NCBI GenBank assembly: GCA_036346375.1
Contig: CM070517.1
Location: forward strand, 47,712,200-47,776,199
DNA: 64,000 nucleotides
Direction: 5' to 3'
Origin: Guadua angustifolia
Taxonomy: Eukaryota; Streptophyta; Magnoliopsida; Poales; Poaceae
Shown in pieces: positions 1 to 10,402 of the stretch. The notes under the pieces are model-generated. The model made no database searches. It was not told where the DNA came from and saw nothing but the letters and a program-made list of their open reading frames with translations. Both the position numbers and the translations under genes were made by a program. How positions within the stretch are numbered: position 1 is the first letter of the stretch; each line of letters starts with the position of its first letter.

Positions 1-165
1 TTACAGATCACGAACAAGTCCTTTCGCCAGTTATTTTGCAAAAAATACCCCGTAATTCCGCAAAGTCGACATGGGCGCCGGTTCTTTCGACACAATAGAC
101 TGGAATTGCGTATTTTTTGCAGAAAAATTTAGGTCAGATTTTCTCGCCGGCGCGACATCGCGCGC
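1..165. repeat. Remnant of dispersed AT-rich repeat family R
   Basis: The stretch with 'cacgaacaagtcctttcgcc', then 'ttattttgcaaaaaa', then 'gggcgccggttcttt' is a diverged copy of sequence at about 11560-11640 and 18430-18510. Those two copies read the same phrases in the same order. No coding potential was seen. The family could not be named, and the left end is outside the window. Confidence 0.55.
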
Positions 166-413
166 AACTCAGTTTAGTTGCTATAACGCACATCCACACA
201 CACACCTCTTCTTTTAACACGGTGGATACACGCACAAAACTCATGCCAATACACTGACCTTACGCAACATAACCAACCACACGTTATCACCGAGCTAACC
301 ACACCTGACGAATACTCATACCAGGGGTACCCAACAGCAAAGTATACATCCATTTCAAAATCGTATCCCCTCAGTCGTACGAACAAGGCGGCAAGATTGG
401 CAGCGATGAAGAG

Positions 414-1296
414 TGATGGAGGAGCCAGGGGCCCCATCGGGTCCCGAAGGGTCCCCCGGCTTCGGTCAATTCCTACCAGGGAAACTCCGACTCAGACCCG
501 GGTCCGGCGCCCCCGCTGGCTCCGACCTAGACCCTGGTTCGGCGCCCCCGCTGGCTCCGACCCGGCCTTAGATCGAGGCCCCAACAAGCTTCGACTCAGC
601 AACCTTCGCCACGACCACAGTCGATCACAGGCTGGTCACCCGCCCCATGGACATCGGGGGCAAGTGGCCCCTTCACGAAGGTGGCGGGCGCCCGAGTCGA
701 GCACCCGCCCCTCCTCGCGATAGGGAGACACGCCCGACTCGGCGAGGCGTCGAGCGTGGCGTGCGGCGTCACTATCGACAAGCGTGGAGGCGGTGCGACC
801 TTCCCAATAAAACACTGTCCGTTGTGTCTACCAACCCAGCATGGGGCAACAGGAGCCTGTCAGTCATCAAGACCGAAAACCAGCGACTCCCGGACGAAGC
901 GTACCCCTACCTTTTCCTCTGAAACTCCCGTGTAACCAACCCCCTCCGTCTATATAAAGGGAGGCAGGGCCCTCAGGGAAGGGCATCGGACATTTGCATC
1001 CCCATCCGCACTCACCTCGGGCATTCTCATTCGGTCCAGGCCTCCCGACTTGAGCAAACACACCCGAACTCCCTGACTCGGACGAGCGCTTAGGGCCTGT
1101 CCTGAGTCCTCACTTGTAATCCCGAGCATATCGCTGCACCCTGGGTAATACAAGCCACCACCTCAAACTGGACGTCGAGACATTCAGCCCGAACCAGTAT
1201 ATATCTTGGACTCCCCGAGTCGACCATCAAGGAGAGGGAGCGCGCGACCCCTATACTTACAAATTTACTTGCCGGTTGTACGAAACACCGACAACA
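414..1296 (+). repeat. Gypsy-like LTR, probably solo or truncated
   Basis: A GC-rich block of about 880 bp contrasts sharply with its AT-rich flanks. It has a TATA box (tatataaagg, about 951) followed by a pyrimidine-rich leader, and it ends in a phrase containing ccgacaaca. This layout is usual for grass Ty3/gypsy LTRs. The proposed start (TGATGG) and end (ACA) are guesses because no matching 5-bp target duplication was found. Neither flank shows gag or pol, so a solo LTR or fragment is more likely than an intact element. Short ORFs inside it are not genes. Confidence 0.5.
951..960 (+). promoter_or_regulatory. TATA box of the gypsy-like LTR
   Basis: The sequence tatataaagg sits two-thirds of the way through the LTR, upstream of the presumed transcription start. 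It is identified by motif and position only. Confidence 0.4.
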
Positions 1297-1824
1297 CCTG
1301 TCACCCTATGGACACCGTAATCACCTTCTCCACACAGTCAATGCTTCACCTGTGCGTATACTTGTGTTAACATTTATATACATCTTTACTATCTTACCTA
1401 CACCCCGTCCCTATTTTCACGTCCACACAGCACGGCGTGAAATAGCACGCTACCATGTCTAGTATATGATGGTGTCACCATTGTCATATATAGATGGGGT
1501 ACCAGCATACAATTCAAGAGTCTCCATGACTAGACTAGAAAGATATAGCATTCATCATGCATACTACTACTACTAATGGAGTATATCTCTACTAATATAA
1601 ATTTGCAGTTGGTGGCAGCGGTCCGTTCTTCCTTGCCTCCCCCCTATATCTCCAATAATGGTCAGTCATTATAGCTAATTATTCTTTCCTGATTTACAGC
1701 CATCCATGTCTCTCTAAATATGGCTGATTATTATAGCAAAATCCCTGATTATTACTGGTGATTAATAGACGGTCAATCATTCCTTTTGTACTCTATATAT
1801 GCTGTACAGTTTTCACAGAATCAA
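1297..1824. other. No gene recognised
   Basis: AT-rich sequence with no ORF of note, no recognisable element ends and no RNA gene seen. It lies downstream (on the minus strand) of the broken ABCC fragment and could be host intron or decayed repeat. Confidence 0.4.
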
Positions 1825-2715
1825 TCAAGGGAATTCATTCAAGATCTCCCATGTCGCGCGGCGAATGAACTCAACAAACTGATTAATAAGTGACAGACCG
1901 ACGTACATGGCCGTGAGGCGCAGGAGGTCGAGCGCCATGGTCAGTAGTAACTGCGACAAGAAGGACAGCTAGAGCGCGACGCCCACCGGGTGTCGTAACC
2001 CATTGGCAGCGATTGGGCGTGAACAAAGCGTCTGGCTTTGCTGGTTGTTGCGGCAACACCGGTGGGGCGTTATCGGCGGTGAAAAGTCATTAGCATACCC
2101 TTGGAGATAAGCGGGTTGATCGGTGAACATCGCGAGAGAGGAACGACGGCGGCAAGACTGGCGTGGCGAGTGCCTCAACGTTGGTGTTTTCTGGTTCACC
2201 TTCATAGGCTCTGGTGTCATGACCGGTGAAGTCAGTGATGGCTAGGTACGTCAGAGGCATGGAAACGAGTAAGCCGGCAAAGGCGAGAGGGTCATCTGGG
2301 AAAAGCGGCGAAACCGCGGTATGACCGACCACCACCAAAGCGAGAAGTGCGCGGCACCGAAGGTGGTGGCAATCCAGAAAACGCGAGTGCAAAGGCGGGT
2401 GGCCCCTTTCTTCGAGGCGATCGACCACACGGCCATAAGCGTCTTGCGACAAGTAAGGCGGTGAGGAAGGCGGACTCTACAGCGCGCCATGGCGTGCTTA
2501 GCAAGAGGAAGAACGCGAGCGTGAGGAGAACGGCGAACACCTCGAGCGTGACCGTGTAGCGGCCAGTGGTCCGGAATGGCAGTGGCTTCGGCAACAGCGC
2601 CTCGTGCTCGGGGAAAGCCCCCATGTCGCCCCTGCGAAGGCGATGGATAACAAGGACGAGCGAGGCGACGAGGAAGACGAGGTCCACAACGCCGAGGAGC
2701 GCGCGCTATGGGCAT
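1825..2715 (-). pseudogene. ABCC (MRP-type) ABC transporter, N-terminal fragment, broken
   Basis: Read on the minus strand from 2715, three frames together give a hydrophobic protein resembling the N-terminal membrane region (TMD0) and start of TMD1 of plant ABCC/MRP transporters. These proteins move glutathione conjugates and other organic anions, usually into the vacuole. Visible pieces are a first segment with LVFLVASLVLVIHRLRRG (about 2690-2630), a second hydrophobic segment EVFAVLLTLAFFLLL (about 2540-2500), further segments around 2440-2250, and near the end DLLRLTAMYVGLSLINQFVE (about 1925-1870), typical of the first TMD1 helix of ABCC proteins. Frames change near 2460, 2340 and 2120. 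In-frame stops include a TAG near 2706 and one at 1969-1971. Nucleotide-binding domains are absent. The upstream part was cut by copia-1 at the GCATG target. Family assignment is by eye. Some frameshifts may be sequencing errors. Confidence 0.6.
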
Positions 2716-3146
2716 GTGTGAGATCATGTGATGAAAAATTGGTTGAATGGTGAAATTGGCATTGTAAAGTGATTTTGGTTATGGCATGTGTGGTGCTTGT
2801 GCTATGTTGAGATGATTATCATGCTGGTGATAGCATGATGGAGTTTGCTTAATGCAATGCACTCGTGTGAGTGGTTGCATGGATTAATCTTGAGTCAAGT
2901 CGTGGACTTGTGCTCGGACGCGTTGTTTGTTACTTCATGTGCGTGTGTTGCTCGAGGCGAACGTGGTCGATGACGGACGGAACTAGGTTCATGGAGGAAC
3001 CGAGGTTGAGACTAGGTTCGAGGAGGAATTGAGGTCTTGGTGGTCAAGGATGTCATGCGGGACGTTCGGGCTAGAGAACATGCATATGAAGGCTAGTTAG
3101 TCACGAATGCAAAGGGGTGATCATCCGTGCAAAGTTTTGGTTTTGG

Positions 3147-3322
3147 CCATGTTGGGCCAAGTTGAGATAGATATGAACTCTTTCCATGTTGGAAGTGGAG
3201 TTGTATTCAATCTCTCTGTTCTTGCATGCGTGCAAGAGTTGTTTTTGGTCATGTTGGGCCAAGTTAAGATGTATACAGACTCTTTCCATGTTGGAAGTGG
3301 AGTTGTATTCAATCTCTTTGCA
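3147..3322 (+). repeat. Tandem duplication of about 97 bp in the LTR U3 region
   Basis: Two units each read from 'ggccatgttgggccaag' or 'ggtcatgttgggccaag' through 'gagttgtattcaatctc'. The same pair recurs in LTR2 (about 8980-9150) and LTR3 (about 15820-15990). It lies directly upstream of the TATA box, where retrotransposon enhancer repeats commonly sit. Confidence 0.8.
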
Positions 3323-3330
3323 GTTGCTCT

Positions 3331-3422
3331 GTATAAATAGGGGGAGGTGTCCCCTGTTTATTCTTGAGCCAGGTATTAGGTTTGTACTCTTGTGTGGGAG
3401 TACTTTAGACAAAAGAAATAAA
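3331..3422 (+). promoter_or_regulatory. LTR core promoter (TATA box 3331-3340) and poly(A) signal (3417-3422)
   Basis: The sequence gtataaatag is followed 80 bp later by aataaag. The same pair appears in LTR2 (TATA near 9167) and LTR3 (near 16009). Spacing fits a short R region. Confidence 0.6.
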
Positions 3423-3713
3423 GATCAATCTAGCAATCCAAGTATCTCTGTGTGGATGAGTTTTCTTGCGTGAGTTTTGACAAATGCAAGACGGTGTGAA
3501 GAAAACAAATCAAGATTGATCGCATGCATGCGCATCACGTCAACTAGAAGATAGATGATGATCTGGACATGATCTTACTTCTGGTGATTAGAAGATTGAT
3601 CCGTGGCAACTGAAGACCTCTCTGGTGTTTGGTCCGTCACAGCCTTGAAGGTGAAATTTGGTTTCCTCGTCATTAGATGCATTAGTCTAATTGCAAAGGT
3701 AATATCTCTTGAT

Positions 3714-4450
3714 CCGTACATCCGATTGGATTGATTCTAGTTGGGTTTGATTCGCAATTGAATCTAGTTTCTACGATTAAAATTTCATATCAATCCAACG
3801 GTTAGATTTTTGGTAATTAGTGGTCGCCCAGATTGCTAACCTGGTCGCCAAACAGTAGATCGCTAATTGGTTTAGTCATCTTGTGAAGAACATAACTTTA
3901 GATCTGTAGCTCCGATTGACCTGATTCTTTTTTTGTTCACTTCAGAATTGAGTCTACTTTCTACAGTTAAAATTTCACATCAATACAATGGTTAGATCTT
4001 CTGTAATTTGTGGCTGCCCAGATTGATGTCCTGCTCGCCCGACTGCTCGCGTGGTCGCCCAAGTTCGGTCATCTTGCAAAGGTCATAACTTTATATCCGT
4101 AGATCCGATTGACTTGATTCTTTTTGTGTTAGCTGTGGAATTAAGTCTAGTTTCTACAGTTAAAATTTCACATCAATCCAATGGTTAGATCTTCCGTAAT
4201 TAATATTTTAGTAGTCATATATTGGTCTGCTCGCCCAGACTGCGCGTGGTCGCTTAACAAGGTCGCGTGCTCGCCAGTGTCCTACTTGCTCGCCCAAGTG
4301 CCCAAACTGGTTGCCTTGGTGTCCTCTTGCCGCTCAAGTGCCCAAAGCTGGTCGCCCGGTGTCCAACTGCTCGTCCAAGTGCTCTCTTGGTGTGCATCGT
4401 CTCTTGGTCTCTCAACTGCGTGAGGTGGTCTCCCAATTTCATAATCTGGT
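3714..4450 (+). repeat. Direct repeats in the 3' part of the LTR
   Basis: A unit of about 180 bp containing gatccgta.ctccgattgac, ctacagttaaaatttcacat and ggttagatcttc is repeated three times (about 3714, 3895, 4087). It is followed by a run of short units built on 'ctcgcccaa' or 'gtcgcccaa' (about 4010-4390). LTR2 and LTR3 carry the same pattern. Confidence 0.7.
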
Positions 4451-4586
4451 CTTCTAACCGTAAACCGGTCTTCAAGCAATTTGAGTTTAAATTGGGGTGT
4501 TTGAAAAGATCGAAAATTTGATTTTAGCTTCCGCGCAATCATTCACCCCTCTCGATTGCTACATTAGTATATTTCGATCCTACAAG

Positions 4587-4597
4587 TGGTATCGAGC
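4587..4597 (+). other. Primer binding site, initiator-Met tRNA type
   Basis: The sequence tggtatcgagc lies two bases after LTR1. It differs from the usual plant copia site TGGTATCAGAGC by loss of one A. Confidence 0.75.
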
Positions 4598-4640
4598 AAG
4601 GTTTTCTAATTAATCTTAGCGGTGATTAGAAACCGTAGCG

Positions 4641-6933
4641 ATGGATAGGTATTCGACAAAACCTTGTGTTTTCGATGGTGTTGATTTTCGGTTTTGGAAA
4701 GCGAAGATGGAGGCATACATTCAAGCTCGGGGCTTTGCAATCGGGAGAAGGTGTACAAACCATATCAAGTTCACGAGAATGATCAAGTCAATGAAACCAA
4801 TCAAGCGCAGTTGAAGGCGAATAGCGAGCACGAAATTTGATCATCCAAGGTTTGGGAAGAAGTGACTTGATAGCGTGATCCATCTCAAGTCTCGCATATG
4901 AGGTATGGAAATCTCTTTGTGATTATCATGAGGGTTCAAACACTATCAAAGAGGTTAGTCAAGATATATACAAGAAAGAATATATGCGATTTGAGATGAA
5001 GTCGGTGAGTCACTAGATGATTTCTTTGCACGTTTCAATAAGATTCTTAGCAACTTACGTCTTTGTTGGAGTTTTCTTTGATGAGGCTACTAATGCTAGA
5101 CAATTGCTTGGTGCATTGGACATGTCTATTTGGGAGATGAAAGTTACATCCATTAGAGAATCAACTGTCATGAGTGACCTTACTGTAGATGTTCTTTTCT
5201 CTAAGCTAAAAACTTATGAATTGGATGTTCTTGCTAGGAGAAATGATTATAAATCAATTGCATTGACCTCTCAAGCTAGCATGTCTCAAAATAATGCTTC
5301 TTCAAGTTTTGCTTTGTCCTTCTTGTCTTCACTAACCGATGAGCAGTTGAGGAATTTAGGAAGAAGACTTGGCATCACTCTCTTCTCGGTTTAATAAAGC
5401 TTTGCGAGTAATGTGAGAATGAGAAAGAGAGTTGGTGGTGGCCTCCAAGATGCTATGAGTGTGGTGATTTCAACCATATTAGTCCAAATTGTCCTAAACT
5501 TGCGGGAAAAGCATCAAGAGAAGAGGACAATGACAAAAGAAAAGAGAAGAAGAAGTTCTCTCCAATCAATAGAAAGAAAAAGAGCTTCATCAACAGACAA
5601 AGTTGTCCACCGGGTCCTTTCCGCTCTTGAACAAGTCAATTTGAGTGATGTGGATTAGGAGAGCGGTGAAGATGATACAACAACTCCAAGCAAACATGAA
5701 TTGATAGGGTTGTGTCTCATAGCTAGGAGTGATGTAAGCTTCAGAGGGCGATCATGGACGGCGATTGCAATGAGGTAGAACCTTCTTCACGATGAATTAA
5801 CTATTCTTCATTGTTCGTCTTGGAAAATTGCTTGACAAAGCGCGACAAGAAGATTAAGAAACATGATGTTCTTGTGGAATCTTTGAATCTGAAATTGCTA
5901 GACTTAAATCTTTGATTTCGATGATGATGCTTGCAAATCATGTGACTTAATTCTGATGAGCTTCTTGTGCTTAGGAAAGAACATGTTTCTTTGTTAGAAC
6001 AAGTCAATCTTTGAAAAGAAAGAAAATGAGAAACATGTTAAAAGCGCTAGTTTGTTCAACTGTTGATTTGCATGATACAACTCATTGTTCTAAATGTGCT
6101 ATCTTTGGAATTGAAGTTGCATGATGCAAATGCTAGAGTTTCTCAAATGACAGATGCTATGCTCACTCATGAAGTTCTCTCATGCTCAACTTATGCATAA
6201 GCAGAGAAAGGAAAAGTGGGCGTTCCATGTAATAAGCTGTTTAACTCTTTCTCGAAAGATTGATTACTTGGAAAAATCTTTAGAACGGTTCACTCTTTGG
6301 AAAGAAAAACCTAAACATGATTTTAGATCAATCAAAAGTCAATTACTCATCACAAAGGTTTAGGTTTTGATTCTTATGCTCATCATAAATCACATGCTCC
6401 AAGCTGTTGTGAAGACACTTGAAAGTGAAAAATTTGAAATTGTCAATGAGCCTAAGAAAAGCTGTTTTCAAGTCTGCTTTGGTGTGTTATCTTCTACTAT
6501 GGTGAATGCAAATGTTATACATTCCTAAAGCTAAACATTATGTGAAGTATACTTGCACTCATTGTGGTAGAGATGGACACTTAGTAGATTTTTGCTTTAA
6601 ACTAGCCAAGCGACAAAAGAAAAGAAGACTAAGGCTAGGTCTAATTTAGGAAGGCATATTTTACTCCTCATTTTGTGCCTAGGGTGATGCAAACACCTTT
6701 TGTTGCAAGAAACACGGAAAGGGTAAATCTAATTTTGTGAACAAGCATACTCGTGTTGTGCTAGGGTGATGGAAACACCTTTTGTTGCAAGAAACACGGG
6801 AAAGGGCAAATCTAATTGTGTGAGCAAGCATACTCGTGTTGTGCCTACTCGTCGTGTGTCTCGATCTTTGGATTCCTAAATGCTTTATTTCTAACTTGAT
6901 GCCAAGACCTCGACATCTTCTTGTGCTATGTAG
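4641..6933 (+). pseudogene. Copia-1 gag-like polyprotein, frameshifted
   Basis: ATG at 4641 follows the primer site and opens a copia gag N-terminus (MDRYSTKPCVFDG..FRFWKAKMEAYIQARGF). Later pieces lie in other frames: a UBN2-type gag body at about 5017-5394, a CCHC zinc knuckle at 5451-5492 (C-x2-C-x4-H-x4-C), a Lys-rich tail, and a second CCHC knuckle near 6550-6595. The product packages element RNA in virus-like particles. It ends at TAG 6931-6933 after a WIPK-like segment that in full elements precedes protease and integrase, and here nothing follows. At least five frame breaks are present. The duplicate at 13255-13746 reads openly over the second half, so several breaks here may be base-calling errors. 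Confidence 0.7.
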
Positions 6934-8530
6934 TTTTTTGGGAATGGGTTGAAGAAGCGAAGCTTAGTGGATCTTGGTCTTTTGCAAGATGAGATCAAGA
7001 CTTGGATGGTTCTCACCCTTGAGATGGTTTTCAAGAAGCATGTGCAATAATTCTTCATCTACTTTGTGAGCTATTTGATACACTCATGTCTTTTACATTC
7101 ACGAGATATTTAATTGTGGCATGAGATGAAAAGATTGTTCATATGCTCATTTGTATCCTGGCGTGTTCAATAATGTTATATCTTATATCATGCCTTTCAT
7201 GCTTAGAACTTTTGTCATGATTCATGCTTATGCTTAATTGAACATACCATGATAAATCAAGCACATGTATATCATTATCTCCTCTCTGTTGATCTCATTG
7301 GTTATCCATTTGAGGGAGTTATTGGTTATTAGTGAAAATTCCTTTCGGTTGCCTTTTGGGAGGTTTGTTCTTTCGATCTTTTGTTTTTAAAATAATTCTC
7401 TTGGTGACAATTTTGTAGAAGGTTTTTAAGATGGTTGTTTTGAGGGGGAGTTCTTTAAAGTTTTTGTAATATTGTGTAACATGCTTTTTATTTCGTGTGT
7501 TTCTTAAATGAAAAACAAAAAAATGAAAAACAGTAAAACTACTAAGCATTGTATTTCACACACATATGTCATTTGAAGCCATGTTTATGCTACAAGGTCT
7601 TTGCAACTTCCTGTTTATACATATATGGTGTAGTTTATGTCATGACTTTTTAAATGGAATGACAACTTGAATTAAATCTTGTCTTGGTTGAACTTTCTTG
7701 GCTATCTTGATCCTGCTCGGAAAAGTGCTAAATATGAAAGTTAAGTGCTAAAGTTCAAAAAGTGATTGTTGATAAAAGCAAGATCAAGGTTATGTACTGT
7801 CGCACTTCTTCTTCTGAGGCCCTTATCATTGCACTTTGATATGAACTTGGAAGAGGTTGTGTATGACCGAAACCATGAAACCTTAAGCTTGTGATTGCTT
7901 GGCATGGTTGAAAAGTAAGGTTGATGGTACATATAATTCCTTGCAATTGTTATTGTTGCAATCAAGTAATGAATCAGTTTTTCAAAGCACAAATAAAGTG
8001 TACAAAAATTCAATGTTTTCAGGTTTTAAGATTGTTGAGAAAAGGAGATCATGTCATGCAAAAATCGTTAATAGTACTTGATTTCTAGTTATGCTTACTC
8101 TACAATGTTTATGTGTAGATTTGAGGGTGCAAATCTTGTTGATAGCATGGCTTGGTGATCAAGTTGTTACATTTGTGCATGATTCATAATGCTCGATTAC
8201 ATAAAAAAACATCAACATAAAGGGAGAAGTTTCTCTTTTGCTCTCTTTTGCATTCTTGATGAATCCATTGTCAAAGGGAGAAAGTTTGGAGTCAAAGGTA
8301 GAGACTTTTGGTCACACATTGCACATTCACACACATTTCTTCTTTACATTAGAGGAGTCTTTCTTTTTGATAGGGGGAGATTTCTTTTTAGATAGGGGGA
8401 GATTTTTGTTCTTCTTTGTATGGGAGATTTCTCTTTCTGTCTTTTGGTCACTTTACTTCTTTTAAAAATGATGTTGCTATTGTAAGGTGAATGCCAATGT
8501 TCGTTTCCAAATGGTGTTGCCAATGTTTTC
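6934..8530 (+). other. Copia-1 3' internal non-coding region (unit A)
   Basis: No ORF with family similarity. It carries repeated G-rich tracts (ggggga types) near 7440 and 8370-8400, which are typical of the 3' untranslated half of grass copia elements. The copy in unit B spans 13747-15361. Confidence 0.6.
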
Positions 8531-8544
8531 ATCAAGGGGGAGAT
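8531..8544 (+). other. Polypurine tract before LTR2
   Basis: The sequence atcaagggggagat lies directly before the TG of LTR2. It would prime plus-strand synthesis. An identical tract precedes LTR3 at 15362-15375. Confidence 0.75.
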
Positions 8545-10402
8545 TGTGAGATCATGTGATGAAAAATTGGTTGAATGGTGAAATTGGCATTGTAAAGTGA
8601 TTTTGGTTATGGCATGTGTGGTGCTTGTGCATGTGCTATATTGAGATGATTATCATGCTGGTGATAGCATGATGGAGTTTGCTTAATGCAATGCACTCGT
8701 GTGAGTGGTTGCATGGATTAATCTTGAGTCAAGTCGTGGACTTGTGCTCGGATAGCGTTATTTGTTACTTCATGTGCGAGTGTTGCTCGGTGACGTGATC
8801 GATGCGGGACGAAACTAGGTTCATAGAGGCGAGGTTCGAGACTAGGTTCGAGGAGGAATCGAGGTCTTGGTGGTCAAGGATGTCATGCGGACGCGTCGGG
8901 CTAGAAGAACATGCATATGAAATTTGGTTAGTCCACGAATGTGCGGCAGGGGTGATCATCCGTGCAAAGTTTTGGTTTTGGCCATGTTGGGCCAAGTTGA
9001 GATAGATACAAACTCTTTCCATGTTGGAAGTGGAGTTGTATTCAATCTCTCTGTTCTTGCATCGTGCAAGAGTTGTTTTTGGTCATGTTGGGCCAAGTTA
9101 AGATGTATCTGAGACTCTTTCCATGTTGGAAGTGGAGTTGTATTCAATCTCTTCTTGATTACTCTGTATAAATAGGGAGGTGTCCCTGTTTATTCTTGAG
9201 CCAGTATTAGGTTTGTACTCTTGTGTGGGAGTACTTTAGACAAAAGAAATAAAGATCAATCTAGCAATCCAAGTATCTCTGTGTGGATGAGTTTTCTTGC
9301 GTGAGTTTTGTGACCGCATGCGACAGTGTGAAGAAAACAAATCAAGATTGATCGTGCATGCATGCATCCGTCAACTAGAAGATAGATGATGATCTGGACA
9401 TGATCTTGCTTACGGTGATTAGAAGATTGATCCGTGGCAAGCGAAGACCTCTCGGTGTTTGGTCCGTCCTGACCTTGAAGGTGAAATTTGGTTTCCTCGT
9501 CATTAGATGCATTAGTCTAATTGCGAAGGTAATATCTCTTGATCCGTACATCCGATTGGATTGATTCTTATTGGGTTTGATTCGCAATTAAATCTAGTTT
9601 CTACAGTTAAAATTTCATATCAATCCAACGGTTAGATCTTTGGTAATTAATGGTCGCCCAGATTGCTAACCTGGTCGCCAAACAGTAGATCGCTAATTGG
9701 TTTAGTCATCTTGTGAAGAACATAACTTTAGATCCGTAGCTCCGATCGACCTGATTCTTTTTTTGTTCACTTCAGAATTGAGTCTACTTTCTACAGTTTC
9801 ACATCAATCCAATGGTTAGATCTTCTGTAATTTGTGGTCACCCAGATTGATGTCCTGCTCGCCCGACTGCTCGCGTGGTCACCCAAGTTCAGTCATCTTG
9901 CGAAGGTCATAACTTTAGATCCGTAGATCCGATTGACTTGATTCTTTTTGTGTTAGATGCGGAATTAAGTCTAGTTTCTACAGTTAAAATTTTACATCAA
10001 TCCAACGACTGGATCTTTCGTAATTAATATTTTAGTAGACATGTATCGGTCTGCTCGCCCGACTGCTGTTGCGTGGTCGCCCAACAGTGTGCGTGGTCGC
10101 CCAACATCTTGGCGTGCTCGCCCAGTGTCCTAATGCTCGCCCAAGTGCCCAAACTGGTCGCCCGGTGTCCTCTTGCTCGCCTAAGTGCTCTCTCTGGTGC
10201 ATGATGCCCAGTCTCTTGGTCTCTCAAGCTGCGTGAGGTGGTCTCCCAATTTCATAATCTGGTCTTCTAACTTCGTAAACTAGTCTTCAAGCAATTTGAG
10301 TTTAAATTGGGGTGTTTGAAAAGATCGAAAATTTGATTTTAGCTTCCGCGCAATCATTCACCCCCTCTGATTGCTACATTAGTATATTTAGATCCTCTGA
10401 CA
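8545..10402 (+). repeat. Copia-1 LTR 2
   Basis: Collinear with LTR1, starting TGTGAGATCATG after the polypurine tract. The end is disturbed: 'gatcctctgacatggcg' here against 'gatcctacagcatggcg' after LTR3, so the end is placed to within 5 bp. TATA near 9167. Confidence 0.85.

Larger units (their letters stand above)
2717..4584 (+). repeat. Copia-1 LTR 1 (5' LTR)
   Basis: Starts TGTGAGATCATG directly after target GCATG and ends TCCTACA directly before the primer site, giving 1868 bp with TG...CA ends. It matches LTR2 and LTR3 along its length. It contains a TATA box, a poly(A) signal and three sets of internal direct repeats. Confidence 0.9.

Noticed and set aside
174..437. 87-aa minus-strand ORF with hydrophobic and aromatic stretches
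   Set aside because: No family was recognised, it overlaps the start of the gypsy-like LTR, and there is no second support.
414..1440. A complete gypsy element at the left edge
   Set aside because: Only one LTR-like block is visible and no gag/pol is attached. No 5-bp target duplication could be matched to its ends.
4010..4390. Regular short repeats (gtcgcccaa) considered as a satellite or CRISPR-like array
   Set aside because: They lie inside a copia LTR and recur in all three LTRs. Spacers are not unique and the organism is a plant.
8189..8535. Short plus-strand ORFs rich in Phe and Leu near LTR2
   Set aside because: They are produced by T-rich, G-rich tracts of the 3' internal region of copia-1.
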